Shown here piece by piece: positions 39,244-47,720 of a stretch of DNA of 64,000 nucleotides (position 1 is the first letter of the stretch; every line of letters begins with the position of its first letter). Below the pieces are notes generated by a model. That model saw nothing but the letters and a program-made list of their open reading frames with translations, searched no databases and was not told the origin of the DNA. Location of the stretch: positions 16,621-80,620 of the forward strand of contig WRHK01000011.1 in assembly GCA_009783295.1 (NCBI GenBank), in the 5' to 3' direction. The position numbers and the translations under genes are program-made. This DNA comes from Promicromonosporaceae bacterium (GTDB lineage: Bacteria; Actinomycetota; Actinomycetes; Actinomycetales; Cellulomonadaceae).

Positions 39244-40118
39244 CCGCCGGGTTCTCCGCGACCGGCGCGCTCCTCGGGCTCGCGTTCGGGCTGGGGCTGC
39301 TGGTCGCGATCGCCGGGCTGCGCGAGCGCCGGATGACGCTGGCCCGCCGCCTGGCCCCCGCGCTGCGGCAGCGCGATGCGACCAGCGGCCTGCTGCGCGA
39401 GCAGCCCGCGCGCTCGCCGTTCCCCGTGGTGGAGCGCCTCCTGGCGCCGTGGGTGGCGGACATCGCCGGCTGGTTCGAGCGGCTCGGGTCGACGCGCGCG
39501 GACGTGCGGCGGCGGCTCGACCGGGCCGGGTCGGCCGAGACGGTCGACCAGTTCCGCGCCCGGCAGGTGGTGTGGACCGTCTCCGGGCTGGGCGCCGGCC
39601 TGGCGCTCGCGCTGCTCATCGGCGCGGCCCGCGGCTTCGCCCCGCTGCCCCTCGCGCTGCTGGTGCTGCTCTGCGCCGCGTGCGGCTTCGCCGGCTGCGA
39701 CCAGATGCTCGCCCGTCAGATCACCCAGCGCGAGGAGCGCATGGTCGCGGAGTTCCCGACCATCGCCGAGCTGCTCGCCCTGGCCGTCACGGCCGGCGAG
39801 GCGCCCGTCGCGGCGCTCGAGCGCGTCGCGACGACCGCGCACGGCGAGCTCTCGGCCGAGATCCGCCGGATGCTCGGCGACGTCCGCGCCGGAGCGCCCG
39901 TGGGGCAGGCCCTCACGGACATGGCCGACCGGACCGGGCTCCCCTCCCTCGCGAGGTTCGCGGAGGGCGTGGCCGTCGCGCTCGAACGAGGCACGCCTCT
40001 GGCCGACGTGCTCCGCGCCCAGGCCCAGGACGTCCGCGAGTCGGGGCGCCGCGCCCTGATGGAGCTCGGCGGCAAGCGCGAGGTCGTGATGCTCGTGCCG
40101 GTCATCATCGACCTGTAA
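39240..40118 (+). pseudogene. tadC: tadC, truncated at its 3' end by element 2
   Basis: Codons 1-284 are TadC: N-terminal helix, helices at ~115-150, and the T2SSF domain ('EFPTIAELLALAVTAGEAP', 'GDVRAGAPVGQALTDMAD', 'GKREVVML'). After GATGCT at 40088-40093 the frame enters element 2, reads eight foreign codons and stops at 40118. The lost 28 codons, which form the last membrane helix and the tail, are found in frame at 47747-47831. Precise joining gives 312 aa. A TadC without its C-terminal helix is unlikely to insert properly. Confidence 0.9.
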
Positions 40119-40131
40119 CCCTTCGTTCACC

Positions 40132-40944
40132 TCAGGTCAGGCTGTCCCGCTCCGCAGACTCCCGCTCCCCCGGGTGGATCGCCGCCCGGAGCGCCAAGAG
40201 CAATGCGCCGCAGGTAGCCTTCACGGCCTCCTGGCATTCCCGAAGCGCCTCGCCCGTCGGCGGGTGCCCCGGTATCTGGTCGAACCGGCCCACCAGAACG
40301 TCGACCATAACCAGCATCCGCAGCGACGTGTCGGCGACTGCCTGCCCAGCCCTCGCGACCTCAACCGCGCCGAGCAGCATGACCTCGTCGAGTGCCCGGT
40401 CGAACTCGTCGTGAGCCGCCTCTAGGTCGTCTTGATACGCCTTGCCGCGGAGCTTCCACTGCTCGACGCTGTAGTGCGCGACGCTGCTCGACGACGCGAC
40501 CCTGCGCAATGCCCTTCGCGCGCGTTCTAGGTCGACGTACGCCTCGCGGGTCGCGTCGAGCATGTGGGCGTGGGTGGCCTGACTAAGAGCGTTCTCGTGA
40601 CGCATGTTCTCGGCGTCGATCGCGGCCCTCACGCGCGCATCCTCTGCTGTGCGCGCCTCGTAGCGGCGGCGATCCTCCGCTTCGCGCTCCGCCTTCGCGC
40701 GGCGGTCCTCCGCCGCGAGCGTCGCAACCGCCTGACGGCCCTCGGCCTCACGTGCGGCCGCTGCCCGTCGGTTCTCGGCGTCGAGCACGTTGGCCGCTCG
40801 GACGTTCTCCGCATCGATGGTGTTCGCGGCGCGCAGGTTCTCCGCCTTGATCATGCTGTGACTCGACCAGATGCTCGCGAACACCACACCGAACAGCGCA
40901 ACGCCCGCAACGACCAGGGGCACCCAGACGCTTGGATCTTTCAT
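40132..40944 (-). CDS. Membrane-anchored protein with eight 11-residue repeats
   Basis: A 270-aa protein: one N-terminal membrane helix (residues ~7-27), then eight consecutive 11-residue units each starting AE ('AENLRAANTID', 'AENVRAANVLD' ... 'AENMRHENALS', about residues 34-121), predicted to form a hendecad coiled coil, then a helical C-terminal domain. No family is recognised. It lies just inside the left end of element 2, where satellites and prophages usually carry accessory or defence genes. TAGCGT 6 nt upstream suggests a leaderless mRNA and its own promoter. Confidence 0.8.
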   Translation of the reverse strand: MKDPSVWVPLVVAGVALFGVVFASIWSSHSMIKAENLRAANTIDAENVRAANVLDAENRRAAAAREAEGRQAVATLAAEDRRAKAEREAEDRRRYEARTAEDARVRAAIDAENMRHENALSQATHAHMLDATREAYVDLERARRALRRVASSSSVAHYSVEQWKLRGKAYQDDLEAAHDEFDRALDEVMLLGAVEVARAGQAVADTSLRMLVMVDVLVGRFDQIPGHPPTGEALRECQEAVKATCGALLLALRAAIHPGERESAERDSLT

Positions 40945-41028
40945 GCCGCGACGCTATCGGCGCAGGCGTCGGGTTGAATCGCACCGACACACCGCGACGA
41001 CGCCTGCATGCGCGCCCACACTGTCGGA

Positions 41029-41295
41029 ATGACGACGACACCCCTGCCCGCCTGGGCCACCGAGCGACACAGCACATTCGACGACGGATCCGCCCTCGTC
41101 GCCCGCGCCGCATCGACCAGCCTCGGCACCGTGGTGCTGCTCGGATCACAGGCCGCCGACGGCACCACGGACGTTGCCGCCGGGTTCGTCCTTGAACTGC
41201 CACCGGCAGACGTGATGGTCCGGGACGCCGCACAGATACGCGAGCTCGCGAACGCTCTAGCGGATCTCGCCGACGCCCTGGACGCGGGAGTCTGA
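41029..41295 (+). CDS. Hypothetical element 2 protein, 88 aa
   Basis: Starts ATG 41029, divergent from the coiled-coil gene with 84 bp between. The small acidic product begins 'MTTTPLPAWATERHSTFDDG' and ends in a helix 'IRELANALADLADALDAG'. No family is recognised. It is the only plus-strand gene found in element 2, so it could be a regulator or a partner of the divergent gene; this is speculation. Confidence 0.55.
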   Translation: MTTTPLPAWATERHSTFDDGSALVARAASTSLGTVVLLGSQAADGTTDVAAGFVLELPPADVMVRDAAQIRELANALADLADALDAGV

Positions 41296-41658
41296 CCCCG
41301 GGGGCATGGCCCTCGACCTGCGGAAATGTCTCATTCCCCCTAAGGTTAGCGATCTCTCCCCAAGCAACCCCCCGGGTACCGCTAACAAGGCGATTAGGTG
41401 GCATTCTGTGGGGTCTGACCTGGGCGTTTGAGTGCCGGACGTGAGTACCGCAATGGGTGTCACACGTGCCGTTAGCGCTATGCCTTCGGGCACGAAAAGG
41501 CGGCCCCGTCCCTACCCGCGGAAAAACGGAGCCGCCCTCGTCGGCACCTTCGTCTGGTCGCTCCATCACCCATGAATTGAAAGGACGACCCGGCGCGCGT
41601 GCCTACGGCCAGCCTGCCATTCCCGCGTCGGGCACCGACGGATAAGGCGACAAAGCGA
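41296..41658. other. Gene-free, less GC-rich interval of element 2
   Basis: No convincing ORF. It contains GTTAGCG (41345-41351), its inverse CGCTAAC (41380-41386) and GTTAGCGC (41471); the same word occurs at 31888 in element 1. It may hold regulatory sites between the convergent 41029 and capsid transcription units. Confidence 0.5.
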
Positions 41659-41690
41659 CGCCCGGCCGTCGTGTTTACGACGGCCGGGCG
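41659..41690. terminator. Terminator after the element 2 capsid gene
   Basis: CGCCCGGCCGTCG (41659-41671) pairs perfectly with 41678-41690 around TGTTTA. On the minus strand it is followed by CTTTGTC and on the plus strand by TTGTTCT, so it can act in both directions. Confidence 0.88.
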
Positions 41691-41702
41691 TTGTTCTGCG
41701 AA

Positions 41703-42553
41703 CTACGCCGCCGAGTCGGCAACCGTGAACTTCGCCAGGCGCTCCGGGAACGTGACCTTTGCACCAATACGCCAGGTCGCGCGCAGCACGGTCGCGTCGC
41801 GTTGAACAGCGCGTGCTCGCTCACGGCGACGCGGACGTCGCCGATCGCGGACACAATGGCGCTCTTGTCGAGAACCATGAGGGTCGACCCCGTGATGAAC
41901 GGCGAGACCAGCACGGGCAGGCCCAGCAGCACGCGCGCGGCGTCCTCGGTGCCCGCGCCGAGCAAGGTCGCGTTGTAATCGGTGCCGACGCGCAGCTGGC
42001 GCAGGCGGCCCCACGCCTCGGGCGACGCGACGATGTGAGTCGGCTGCGCAAGGTTGCCCTCGACCTCGGCAATACCGGCGACCAGCGCGTCGAGATTCCC
42101 GTCGATCACGCCGCCGTCGACAATGCCGGAGGCGTTAAGCAGCCCGCCGGGCGGCGTCAGGGCCGGGGCGGCCGGGTTCGGGGCCGCGATGTATGCGGCG
42201 TCGGCGGCGGCGGTCAGCGACCGGCCGAACGACCGCGCGATCATCGGGGCCGTGGCGCTCTGGTGGTACTGCTCGTTGCTCAGCCGGGCGAGCTTTGCGA
42301 CCTTGCCCGTCGCGATGACGACCTCGTCGAGCTCGGGGTTGTCAATCTCGATCTCGTCGCCCTCGGGAACGAACCCGGCGACGCCGTCGCGAATGAACGC
42401 GGCGCGCACGAACTGAGAATCGCCGTCGACCTGCGCGACTCGCGTCGAGGTCTGGGTGATAAGAGCCTCGGGAACGATCGTGTCCGGGGCGAACGTGTTG
42501 ACGTCCGGCGACCAGGATGCCGCGCTATTTCCGGTGGTAATCAGGGAAGACAT
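41703..42553 (-). pseudogene. Phage major capsid protein, frameshifted near the C-terminus
   Basis: From ATG 42553 the first ~250 residues are an HK97-like capsid protein of the shorter type: 'IVPEALITQTSTRVAQVDGD', 'GDEIEIDNPELDEVVIATGK', 'DAAYIAAPNPAAPALTPPGG', 'GLPVLVSPFITG'. After 'SEHALFNA' the frame becomes Arg/Ser junk to 41675. The normal ending 'DATVLRATWRIGAKVTF' lies in the next frame and stops at 41703, at the terminator. One missing base near 41795-41803 explains both. Either the gene is recently broken or there is a sequencing error. Confidence 0.82.
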
Positions 42554-42666
42554 TTGGTCTGCCCCTTTCCGGCGGCCTCTATGCCGCCAACGTGACGAAT
42601 GGATTTCGTCCGTCGGCCGCAGGCCGTCCGGCGTGCCCCACGGGGGCCGCTAGAACAAAAGGGTGG

Positions 42667-42717
42667 GCACCTGGCCCGGCATCCTTCGCTCAATGCAAAG
42701 AATACCGGACCAGGCCC
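42667..42717 (-). ncRNA. Structured leader upstream of the element 2 capsid gene
   Basis: On the minus strand CCTGGTCCGG (42714-42705) pairs with CCGGGCCAGG (ending 42670), and the inner TATTCTTTGC/GCGAAGGATG continues it to a 20-bp hairpin with G-U pairs and an ATTGA loop. The element 1 capsid leader shares CCTGGTCCGG...GGGCCAGG. It lies directly after the stop of the scaffold-like gene; a T-rich CCTTTTGTTC follows, so attenuation is possible. Confidence 0.5.
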
Positions 42718-42719
42718 TT

Positions 42720-43205
42720 TCACCAGGAATACGAACTGTCGTGGTGGCGCTTGGACGGCGGGCGGAATGCGTCCACGAGGCGGTTCGGCACGTCGTCCGG
42801 AGCCGGGCGGCCCGGAGGCACGTGTCTGCGGTTCCCGAGCGGCGGCCCGGCCAGGCCAAGCGCGTCGGCCGCACTCGTGATCGCCGCGTGAGCCTTGTCG
42901 GCGTCGACGCGCCCGTCGTCGGCGAGCAGGTCGGCGAGGTTTACTCCGGCGGCCCACACGGCCGACGGCTGCGCGACGACCTTTGCCGCCATGTTCTCGA
43001 CGACCTCGCGGCGGACGGCGTCGAGCTGCGCGACCAGCGCGTCGCGCTCGGCCTCGACCTCCCGCAGCGCGGTGCGGTAGCGGGCGGCGTCGCGGCCCGC
43101 TCGGCTGCCCTCGGGCGCCTCGGGGGTCGTGTCGGTGGTAGGGGTGCCCTCGACCGGCGTCGGGTCGGTCTCGGTGCCCTCGACGGGCGTGGTGTTCTCG
43201 GTCAC
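42720..43205 (-). CDS. Probable capsid scaffold-like protein
   Basis: A 161-aa acidic protein with a Thr/Pro-rich disordered N-terminus, a coiled coil ('RTALREVEAERDALVAQLDA') and a C-terminal basic tail. Composition and position one gene before the capsid are typical of phage scaffolding proteins, which guide capsid assembly. No direct family signature is visible. Its ATG overlaps the stop of the 43777 gene (ATGA). Confidence 0.6.
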   Translation of the reverse strand: MTENTTPVEGTETDPTPVEGTPTTDTTPEAPEGSRAGRDAARYRTALREVEAERDALVAQLDAVRREVVENMAAKVVAQPSAVWAAGVNLADLLADDGRVDADKAHAAITSAADALGLAGPPLGNRRHVPPGRPAPDDVPNRLVDAFRPPSKRHHDSSYSW

Positions 43206-43777
43206 GATGCGTCCCCAACCAGGCGGGCCAGGGCAGGGCGGCCGGACGGCAGGTAGGCGCGTCCGACCATGAGCTGCTCGGTGACCTCGCGGGTCACGGG
43301 GCCGTCAGGGGTGTCGAACGTCTCCAGGTGCGTGACGTCGACCGTCTGCCCCTCCATTTCGGCGAGGGCTTCGAATGCGGCGATCAGGTCGGCCTTGGTG
43401 GTGTCCACGGGATGGATCTCCTTCGGGGTGGTGGTTGCGGTGGTCGTGTCGTCGAACGCGTCGAGCGCGTCGGTGACGGCCGCCAGGCGGGCGCGCACGT
43501 CCTCGCCACCGGTCGCGGCGATGTGGTCGAGCGCGGGCGCCACGACGAGCTCGGCGAGGTAGACGAGGGCGTCGACGGCGACGTCGCGCCACACGTCTCC
43601 ACCGACGGCGCGGCGCCACGTGGTGATGACGTGGTCAACGACGAATGCGGAGTCACCGGCCGCGACGGCGACGTCGACGGCCAGCCGCAGGCCGCGCCGT
43701 CCTCGCGTGTTGAGCAGCCGGGCGAAGCGGGCCGGGGCGTCGGGGTCGCGGAACAGGTCGTGCACGGGGTCGGTCAT
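43202..43777 (-). CDS. Hypothetical element 2 protein with a possible internal start
   Basis: A 191-aa protein: a helical N-terminal domain (~1-110), a Thr-rich linker and a C-terminal domain of 68 residues beginning 'VDTTKADLIAAFEALAEMEG'. Inside the linker, GAAGGAGAT lies 7 nt before an in-frame GTG (43408), so the C-terminal domain may also be made separately. Nested in-frame products are known for phage protease/scaffold genes. No family is recognised for either part. Confidence 0.65.
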   Translation of the reverse strand: MTDPVHDLFRDPDAPARFARLLNTRGRRGLRLAVDVAVAAGDSAFVVDHVITTWRRAVGGDVWRDVAVDALVYLAELVVAPALDHIAATGGEDVRARLAAVTDALDAFDDTTTATTTPKEIHPVDTTKADLIAAFEALAEMEGQTVDVTHLETFDTPDGPVTREVTEQLMVGRAYLPSGRPALARLVGDAS

Positions 43778-43818
43778 GGGCAGCCTTTCGGGGTTGTGTG
43801 TCGGGGTTGGCGTCCGAA

Positions 43819-43965
43819 CCGTCCGACCCGTCCGAACGCCAGCGTTTTCAACGGCTCGGGCGGACGGGTCACGGACGGGTCGGACGGTTCGGCGGACGGA
43901 ACGGACGGGTTACGGACGGATGCCCGAACGCCCGATTTCCGTTGGGAACATTGGGCTTCGGACGG
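43819..43965. repeat. CGGACGG iteron array
   Basis: CGGACGG occurs at 43861, 43872, 43881, 43893, 43902, 43913 and 43959, and in inverse form (CCGTCCG) at 43819 and 43828. The six central copies are 9-12 bp apart, about one helical turn, so bound proteins would lie on one face. It fills the 225-bp gap beside the DUF3631 replication gene and is a good origin candidate. Confidence 0.78.
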
Positions 43966-44002
43966 TTCCGGACGCTTGGGACGCATGCCCGGCAGGCACG
44001 CG

Positions 44003-45175
44003 TCATGACGCGGCCTCGACGTCGCCGTCGGCAGGTGCCAGGTATCTGTCGAACGCGTCCGTGAACCGGGGGACCTTGTACCCGCGAGCCGTTTTCGTCG
44101 TGTTGTGGGTCGGCTCGATCGCGTACGGCTTCAACATCGCGGCCAGGCGTCGGCCGGTCAGCGCGTCCTCCACCCACCGCGACTCCGGCAGCGACTTCAA
44201 GTGGACCAGCAGCGTCTCGGTGGCCACGAATGCGTTGCCCGAGAGCGTGCTGGTCAGCACCTGGCGGCAGTCGCCCAAGAGCTCGTGGCCGTCGGAATGG
44301 TCGGCGTCGGCCTTGGCAGCCTCCCGGGACAGCGCGACGGCCGCGTCGCGGGCCAGGCGCGGCCACGCCCCACCGGCGAGATCGGCCACCGCGAGGAGCG
44401 GCTCCCACAGGTCGGCCGCACGGTCCTCTAGCGGCGTCTCGGGGTGCGCGAACCGCAGCCGCTCGACGTGCTCGCCGATCCACGCCCCGAGCTCGTCGCG
44501 CAGCACAAGCAGGTCGTCAAGATTGCGCGACTGCCGAAACGGCGAGACGCGCTCCGTGGGCTTACGACGCCGGAGCCGGATGTTCACGGCGCGATCCGTG
44601 ATGGTGTCCGGGAGTCGGCCAATTGCTGCCATGACCACGGGCGCGAAAACGTGGAATTCCGTCGGCACGTGGTTCGGGCCGACGGTGCGCAGCACGGGCG
44701 TGCCGCGTTGAAATCCGGCATTGATGAGACCGCGCAAGTCCTCGTTCTGCTCGGCCTTGACCTTGGTGCCGAAAATGGTGTCGGCCTCGTCGAACAGCAC
44801 CGTGCGTGGGGTGTCGAGCGACCGGAACAGGGCGGGCACGGTCGCGTTCGCCGCGAACAGCGGGCCGTGGCAAAGGTGCCCGACGACCTCCATCGTCCGG
44901 GTCTTTCCGGAGCGCTTTTCCGGGGACGTGAGCAGCAGGCGCGGCGCGAAGTCGAACGCGGACGCCGCGTGCGTGTACGCCGCGTACAGGGCGAGCGCGG
45001 TATAGGCGTGCTCCGACGGTTGGACGGTGTAGCGCCGGATCGTGTCGAGCACCCGGCCCAGCAGCCGCTCGCCGACGTCGCTCGGGGCCGACGTGTCGGG
45101 GTTGTTGCGCATGAACGTGGCGAGAGCCGCCTGGCGGGCAGCGTCGTCGCGCGCGTCGTCGTCGTGGTCCGTCAC
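44003..45175 (-). CDS. DUF3631 P-loop replication protein
   Basis: A 390-aa protein with a P-loop 'TSPEKRSGKTRTMEVV' (about residues 78-93), Walker B-like 'VLFDEADTIFG', 'FAPVVMAAIGRLPDTITDRA' and the family-typical 'NIRLRRRKP', followed by a C-terminal winged-helix-like domain with 'PYAIEPTHNTTKTARGYK'. DUF3631 proteins are found in plasmids, ICEs and phage-like elements such as the mycobacterial phiRv elements, usually with primase-polymerase modules, and are presumed helicase-like replication factors. The GTG start at 45175 overlaps the upstream stop (GTGA). Confidence 0.85.
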   Translation of the reverse strand: MTDHDDDARDDAARQAALATFMRNNPDTSAPSDVGERLLGRVLDTIRRYTVQPSEHAYTALALYAAYTHAASAFDFAPRLLLTSPEKRSGKTRTMEVVGHLCHGPLFAANATVPALFRSLDTPRTVLFDEADTIFGTKVKAEQNEDLRGLINAGFQRGTPVLRTVGPNHVPTEFHVFAPVVMAAIGRLPDTITDRAVNIRLRRRKPTERVSPFRQSRNLDDLLVLRDELGAWIGEHVERLRFAHPETPLEDRAADLWEPLLAVADLAGGAWPRLARDAAVALSREAAKADADHSDGHELLGDCRQVLTSTLSGNAFVATETLLVHLKSLPESRWVEDALTGRRLAAMLKPYAIEPTHNTTKTARGYKVPRFTDAFDRYLAPADGDVEAAS

Positions 45176-45684
45176 GCCGCCGCCCTCCCGGCCCGTCGCC
45201 GCTCGGCGTCGGCTGCAGCTTCGATCTCCCACGCGTCGACGTCGTTGCGAATCCAAGTGAGGGCGACGCGCAGCCGCTCGGCGGCGGCGTCCCACACGGG
45301 CCACACGGGGGCGTTCGCGGCCTCACGAGCGCGCCGTGCCGCAGCGTCCACCGCGCCCTCGGCACGCGGCCCCAGCTGCGCCCAGAGGGCCGCGTGGGCG
45401 TCGGCGATCTCGGCCGCGCGGGCGTCGTACCCGGCGCGGAACCCGTCGGCGTGCCCGGCGTCGTACCCGTGGGCGAACGTCCCGTGCAAGGTGGTCACGG
45501 TGTGCTCGGCGGCCTCGTGCCCGGCGAGCCAGGCGGCGGCCTCGACCAGCGTCGGAGCACCACGTTCGGGTGCGACGACGGGCGGCGGCATGTCAGTGGC
45601 GGCACGTACCGTGGTTGTGAGCGCGGTAGTGGGTACGGCGGCCCGAGAGGGGCGCCGTTCTCGCGTGGTGGGGCCGTGAGTCAC
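45172..45684 (-). CDS. Hypothetical element 2 protein, 170 aa
   Basis: Starts GTG 45684 in overlap with the upstream small gene and ends in overlap with the DUF3631 gene. It is Ala-rich, with a disordered N-terminus, a His/Gly/Asp segment 'HGYDAGHADGFRAGYDARAA' and a C-terminal helix. No family is recognised. Its place in the early operon suggests a replication accessory protein. Confidence 0.62.
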   Translation of the reverse strand: MTHGPTTRERRPSRAAVPTTALTTTVRAATDMPPPVVAPERGAPTLVEAAAWLAGHEAAEHTVTTLHGTFAHGYDAGHADGFRAGYDARAAEIADAHAALWAQLGPRAEGAVDAAARRAREAANAPVWPVWDAAAERLRVALTWIRNDVDAWEIEAAADAERRRAGRAAA

Positions 45685-45896
45685 GGGGCACCACCGCCCA
45701 GCAGGGACGCGAGGCGCGTGGACTGCTCGGCCGTCAGTGGCGGCGCCTGCGCCAGAACCTCTTCGATGTACGCGGCTAGGCGCTCGGCGCGCAGGTCTCG
45801 GCGGGCGTCGGCCAGCTCGGGGTCGTCGGCGGTACGCGAGCGGGTCAGCGACGCGACGCGCGCCCGGTGGTGGGTCCAAGGTTTGGTTTCGGCCAT
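45681..45896 (-). CDS. Small protein shared by both elements (homologue of 31925-32128)
   Basis: A 71-aa protein ending 'QAPPLTAEQSTRLASLLGGG', clearly related to the element 1 protein through 'ADARRDLRAERLAAYI' and the C-terminal motif. It is the first gene of the leftward operon leading to the DUF3631 gene. The shared motif places it among the few genes common to both elements. Function unknown; basic helices would suit nucleic-acid binding. Confidence 0.78.
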   Translation of the reverse strand: MAETKPWTHHRARVASLTRSRTADDPELADARRDLRAERLAAYIEEVLAQAPPLTAEQSTRLASLLGGGAP

Positions 45897-45907
45897 GTTG
45901 GTGGCTC

Positions 45908-45950
45908 CCGGAAAGGGACAGCGCGCAGGCGCGTTGTCTTTGCTTTCCGG
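45908..45950. promoter_or_regulatory. Large inverted repeat upstream of the shared small gene
   Basis: CCGGAAAG (45908-45915) and CTTTCCGG (45943-45950) flank GACAGCGCGC-AGG-CGCGTTGTC, itself palindromic with one or two mismatches, 12 nt before the start codon at 45896. It may be an operator or an RNA hairpin controlling the early operon. Confidence 0.55.
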
Positions 45951-46289
45951 TCACCCACGGCTCGCGAACCTCAAGGCGCTTCGTGGTGTTCCGTCGGGCT
46001 GGTGCCCTAGGGGTGTTGAGCCCCTTCCCGGATGTGCGGCAGTCTCCATTCTGCCCACCGGGGATTCAAGCCGAATCCGTATTCGTTTGCCAGGAATGAG
46101 GTCATTCCCTGCCCCTTTCGGGGATGCCGTTGTTTCTCGGCACGGGGGCTTTTCCCTGCCCTCTCGGGTTGCCGCCTTGCCGGGCAGCACGTCGCGGTCT
46201 TAGCCGCTCTTTGTGCTCGACCGTACTAGGTGCTTACCGGCGAAGCGCAACCGGGGCCGTGACGGCGTCGCGTCCTGCACTATCTATTG
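45951..46289. other. Gene-free interval between integrase and early operon
   Basis: Visible ORFs (for example 46032-46229) lack SDs and have biased composition. Base composition is less GC-rich and there are short hairpins such as GGATTC-AAGCC-GAATCC. It probably contains the promoter of the leftward operon; no specific site is clear. Confidence 0.5.
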
Positions 46290-47720
46290 TCACGACCCGC
46301 TCGGCCGCACCCATTCGATGCGCACCGAGCGCTCGTCGAATCCACCGCCCGACCCGGTCGGGAGGATCGTCACAACCATGAGCGTTTCGACGACCGCGCG
46401 CTGTACCTCCAGCGGCGCCGCTGCCCAGCGCTCGGCAGCGTCCGGCCCAGCGAGGTCGAGCACCCCAGGATGCGGGGCGCACGTCGCCAGCTCGGCCCGC
46501 CACGCGTCCACCTGCGGAATCAACTTCGCATTGATCCGGCGCACCTGGTCGGCGGTCATCGTTCCGTCGGCAAACCCGTCGGCCGCCAGGTCGAGCCGCG
46601 CCTGTGCCCCGGCGACCAGGTCGTGCAGTTCCACCGCACGCTCGGGGCGCCCGGCTGCCAGCGCCGCGATGCCGTCGGGCATCGTCAAGCGCTCGACCAC
46701 GAGCGGCACCACGACGCCCTCGACGGCGTCCTTCTGCCGCCCGACCCGGTAGCACCCCGTGCACTGATACTTCGGCTTGACGACCTTGCCCTTATACGTC
46801 GAGCCGGGAACAACGCGCATGGTGTGCCCACAGCGCCCACAGCGCGCGATGCCCGACAGCAGATGCTTACGGGTCGCGCCCTTGTTGCTCGCGCCCGTCG
46901 TGCGCGCCGGATCGGTCAGCAGCGCCACCACCCGGGCGTGCGTGTCCTCGTCATAGATCGGCTCCCACGCGGCCTTGCCGACGACCTTGCCCCGGTGACG
47001 GCGCAACCCTGCGTTGCGGTCGCGGAGCATGACTTGCCGCAACGTGGTCGATGACCACGGCACGCCCTTCGGCGACGCCATGCCGCGCTCGTTCAACGCC
47101 TTGACGACGCTCCGCATCGACTCACCGGCCAGCACCCGGCGGGCCGTCTCGCGGATCACCTCGGCCTCTTCGGGAACGATCTCGTCGTGCGACCCGATGT
47201 GACGGCCGCGCTCGTCCTCGTCGCGCACGCGCCGGTACCCGTAGGCGACCTGCCCGTGCGGGCGCCCCTCGACGGCCCTCTTGTCGGAGTCGCGGCGGCT
47301 GCGAAGCGACGTCTTCTCGGATTCGTACGCGGAGTCGGTGCCGTCCTCGACGAGCGTCTTCCAATCGCGGGCGATGCGGCAGTCGTACAGCCGCTCAGCG
47401 GTGACCACGTAGATGCGAATGCCCCGCTCGCGGCACTCCGCGAGCATCGTCACCCACGACGGCAGGTCGCGGTCGCCGCGCGACGGCTCCCACAGGATCA
47501 GGATGCCGAAGCGGTCAGCGCGTAGGTCGCCAAGCAGGCGGTCCCAATCGGCGCGGCCCTTCTTGGCGAATCGCGACGCGCTGCTGCCGTCGCTGTAGAC
47601 CTCGCCCAGCGTCCAAGCGTTCTCGGCGGCGACACGCGATCCGAGCTCGATCTGCTGCTCGATCGACGTCTTCTTGTCCTTGCTCTGCCTGCCGTAGATG
47701 ACGGCGATCTCGGGTGCCAT
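46290..47720 (-). CDS. Large serine integrase of element 2
   Basis: A 476-aa serine recombinase from ATG 47720: catalytic 'VIYGRQSKDKKTS' (Ser13), 'ILILWEPSRGDRDLPSW', recombinase domain ('GRPHGQVAYGYRRVRDED'), a complete zinc ribbon ('CGRCGHTMRVV', 'YQCTGCYRVG') and a C-terminal coiled coil. It is only distantly related to the element 1 integrase, consistent with a different target. It starts 20 bp from the right core and reads inward; TACCCT 7 nt upstream suggests a leaderless mRNA. Confidence 0.93.
   Translation of the reverse strand: MAPEIAVIYGRQSKDKKTSIEQQIELGSRVAAENAWTLGEVYSDGSSASRFAKKGRADWDRLLGDLRADRFGILILWEPSRGDRDLPSWVTMLAECRERGIRIYVVTAERLYDCRIARDWKTLVEDGTDSAYESEKTSLRSRRDSDKRAVEGRPHGQVAYGYRRVRDEDERGRHIGSHDEIVPEEAEVIRETARRVLAGESMRSVVKALNERGMASPKGVPWSSTTLRQVMLRDRNAGLRRHRGKVVGKAAWEPIYDEDTHARVVALLTDPARTTGASNKGATRKHLLSGIARCGRCGHTMRVVPGSTYKGKVVKPKYQCTGCYRVGRQKDAVEGVVVPLVVERLTMPDGIAALAAGRPERAVELHDLVAGAQARLDLAADGFADGTMTADQVRRINAKLIPQVDAWRAELATCAPHPGVLDLAGPDAAERWAAAPLEVQRAVVETLMVVTILPTGSGGGFDERSVRIEWVRPSGS

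Noticed and set aside
41795-41803. Programmed ribosomal frameshift in the capsid gene
   Set aside because: No slippery heptamer is visible and the -1/+1 product without shift ends in random sequence past the terminator; a deletion is more likely.
46032-46229. Small ORFs between integrase and early operon of element 2
   Set aside because: No SD, odd composition (Arg/Ser/Cys-rich) and no similarity to any other product in the window.
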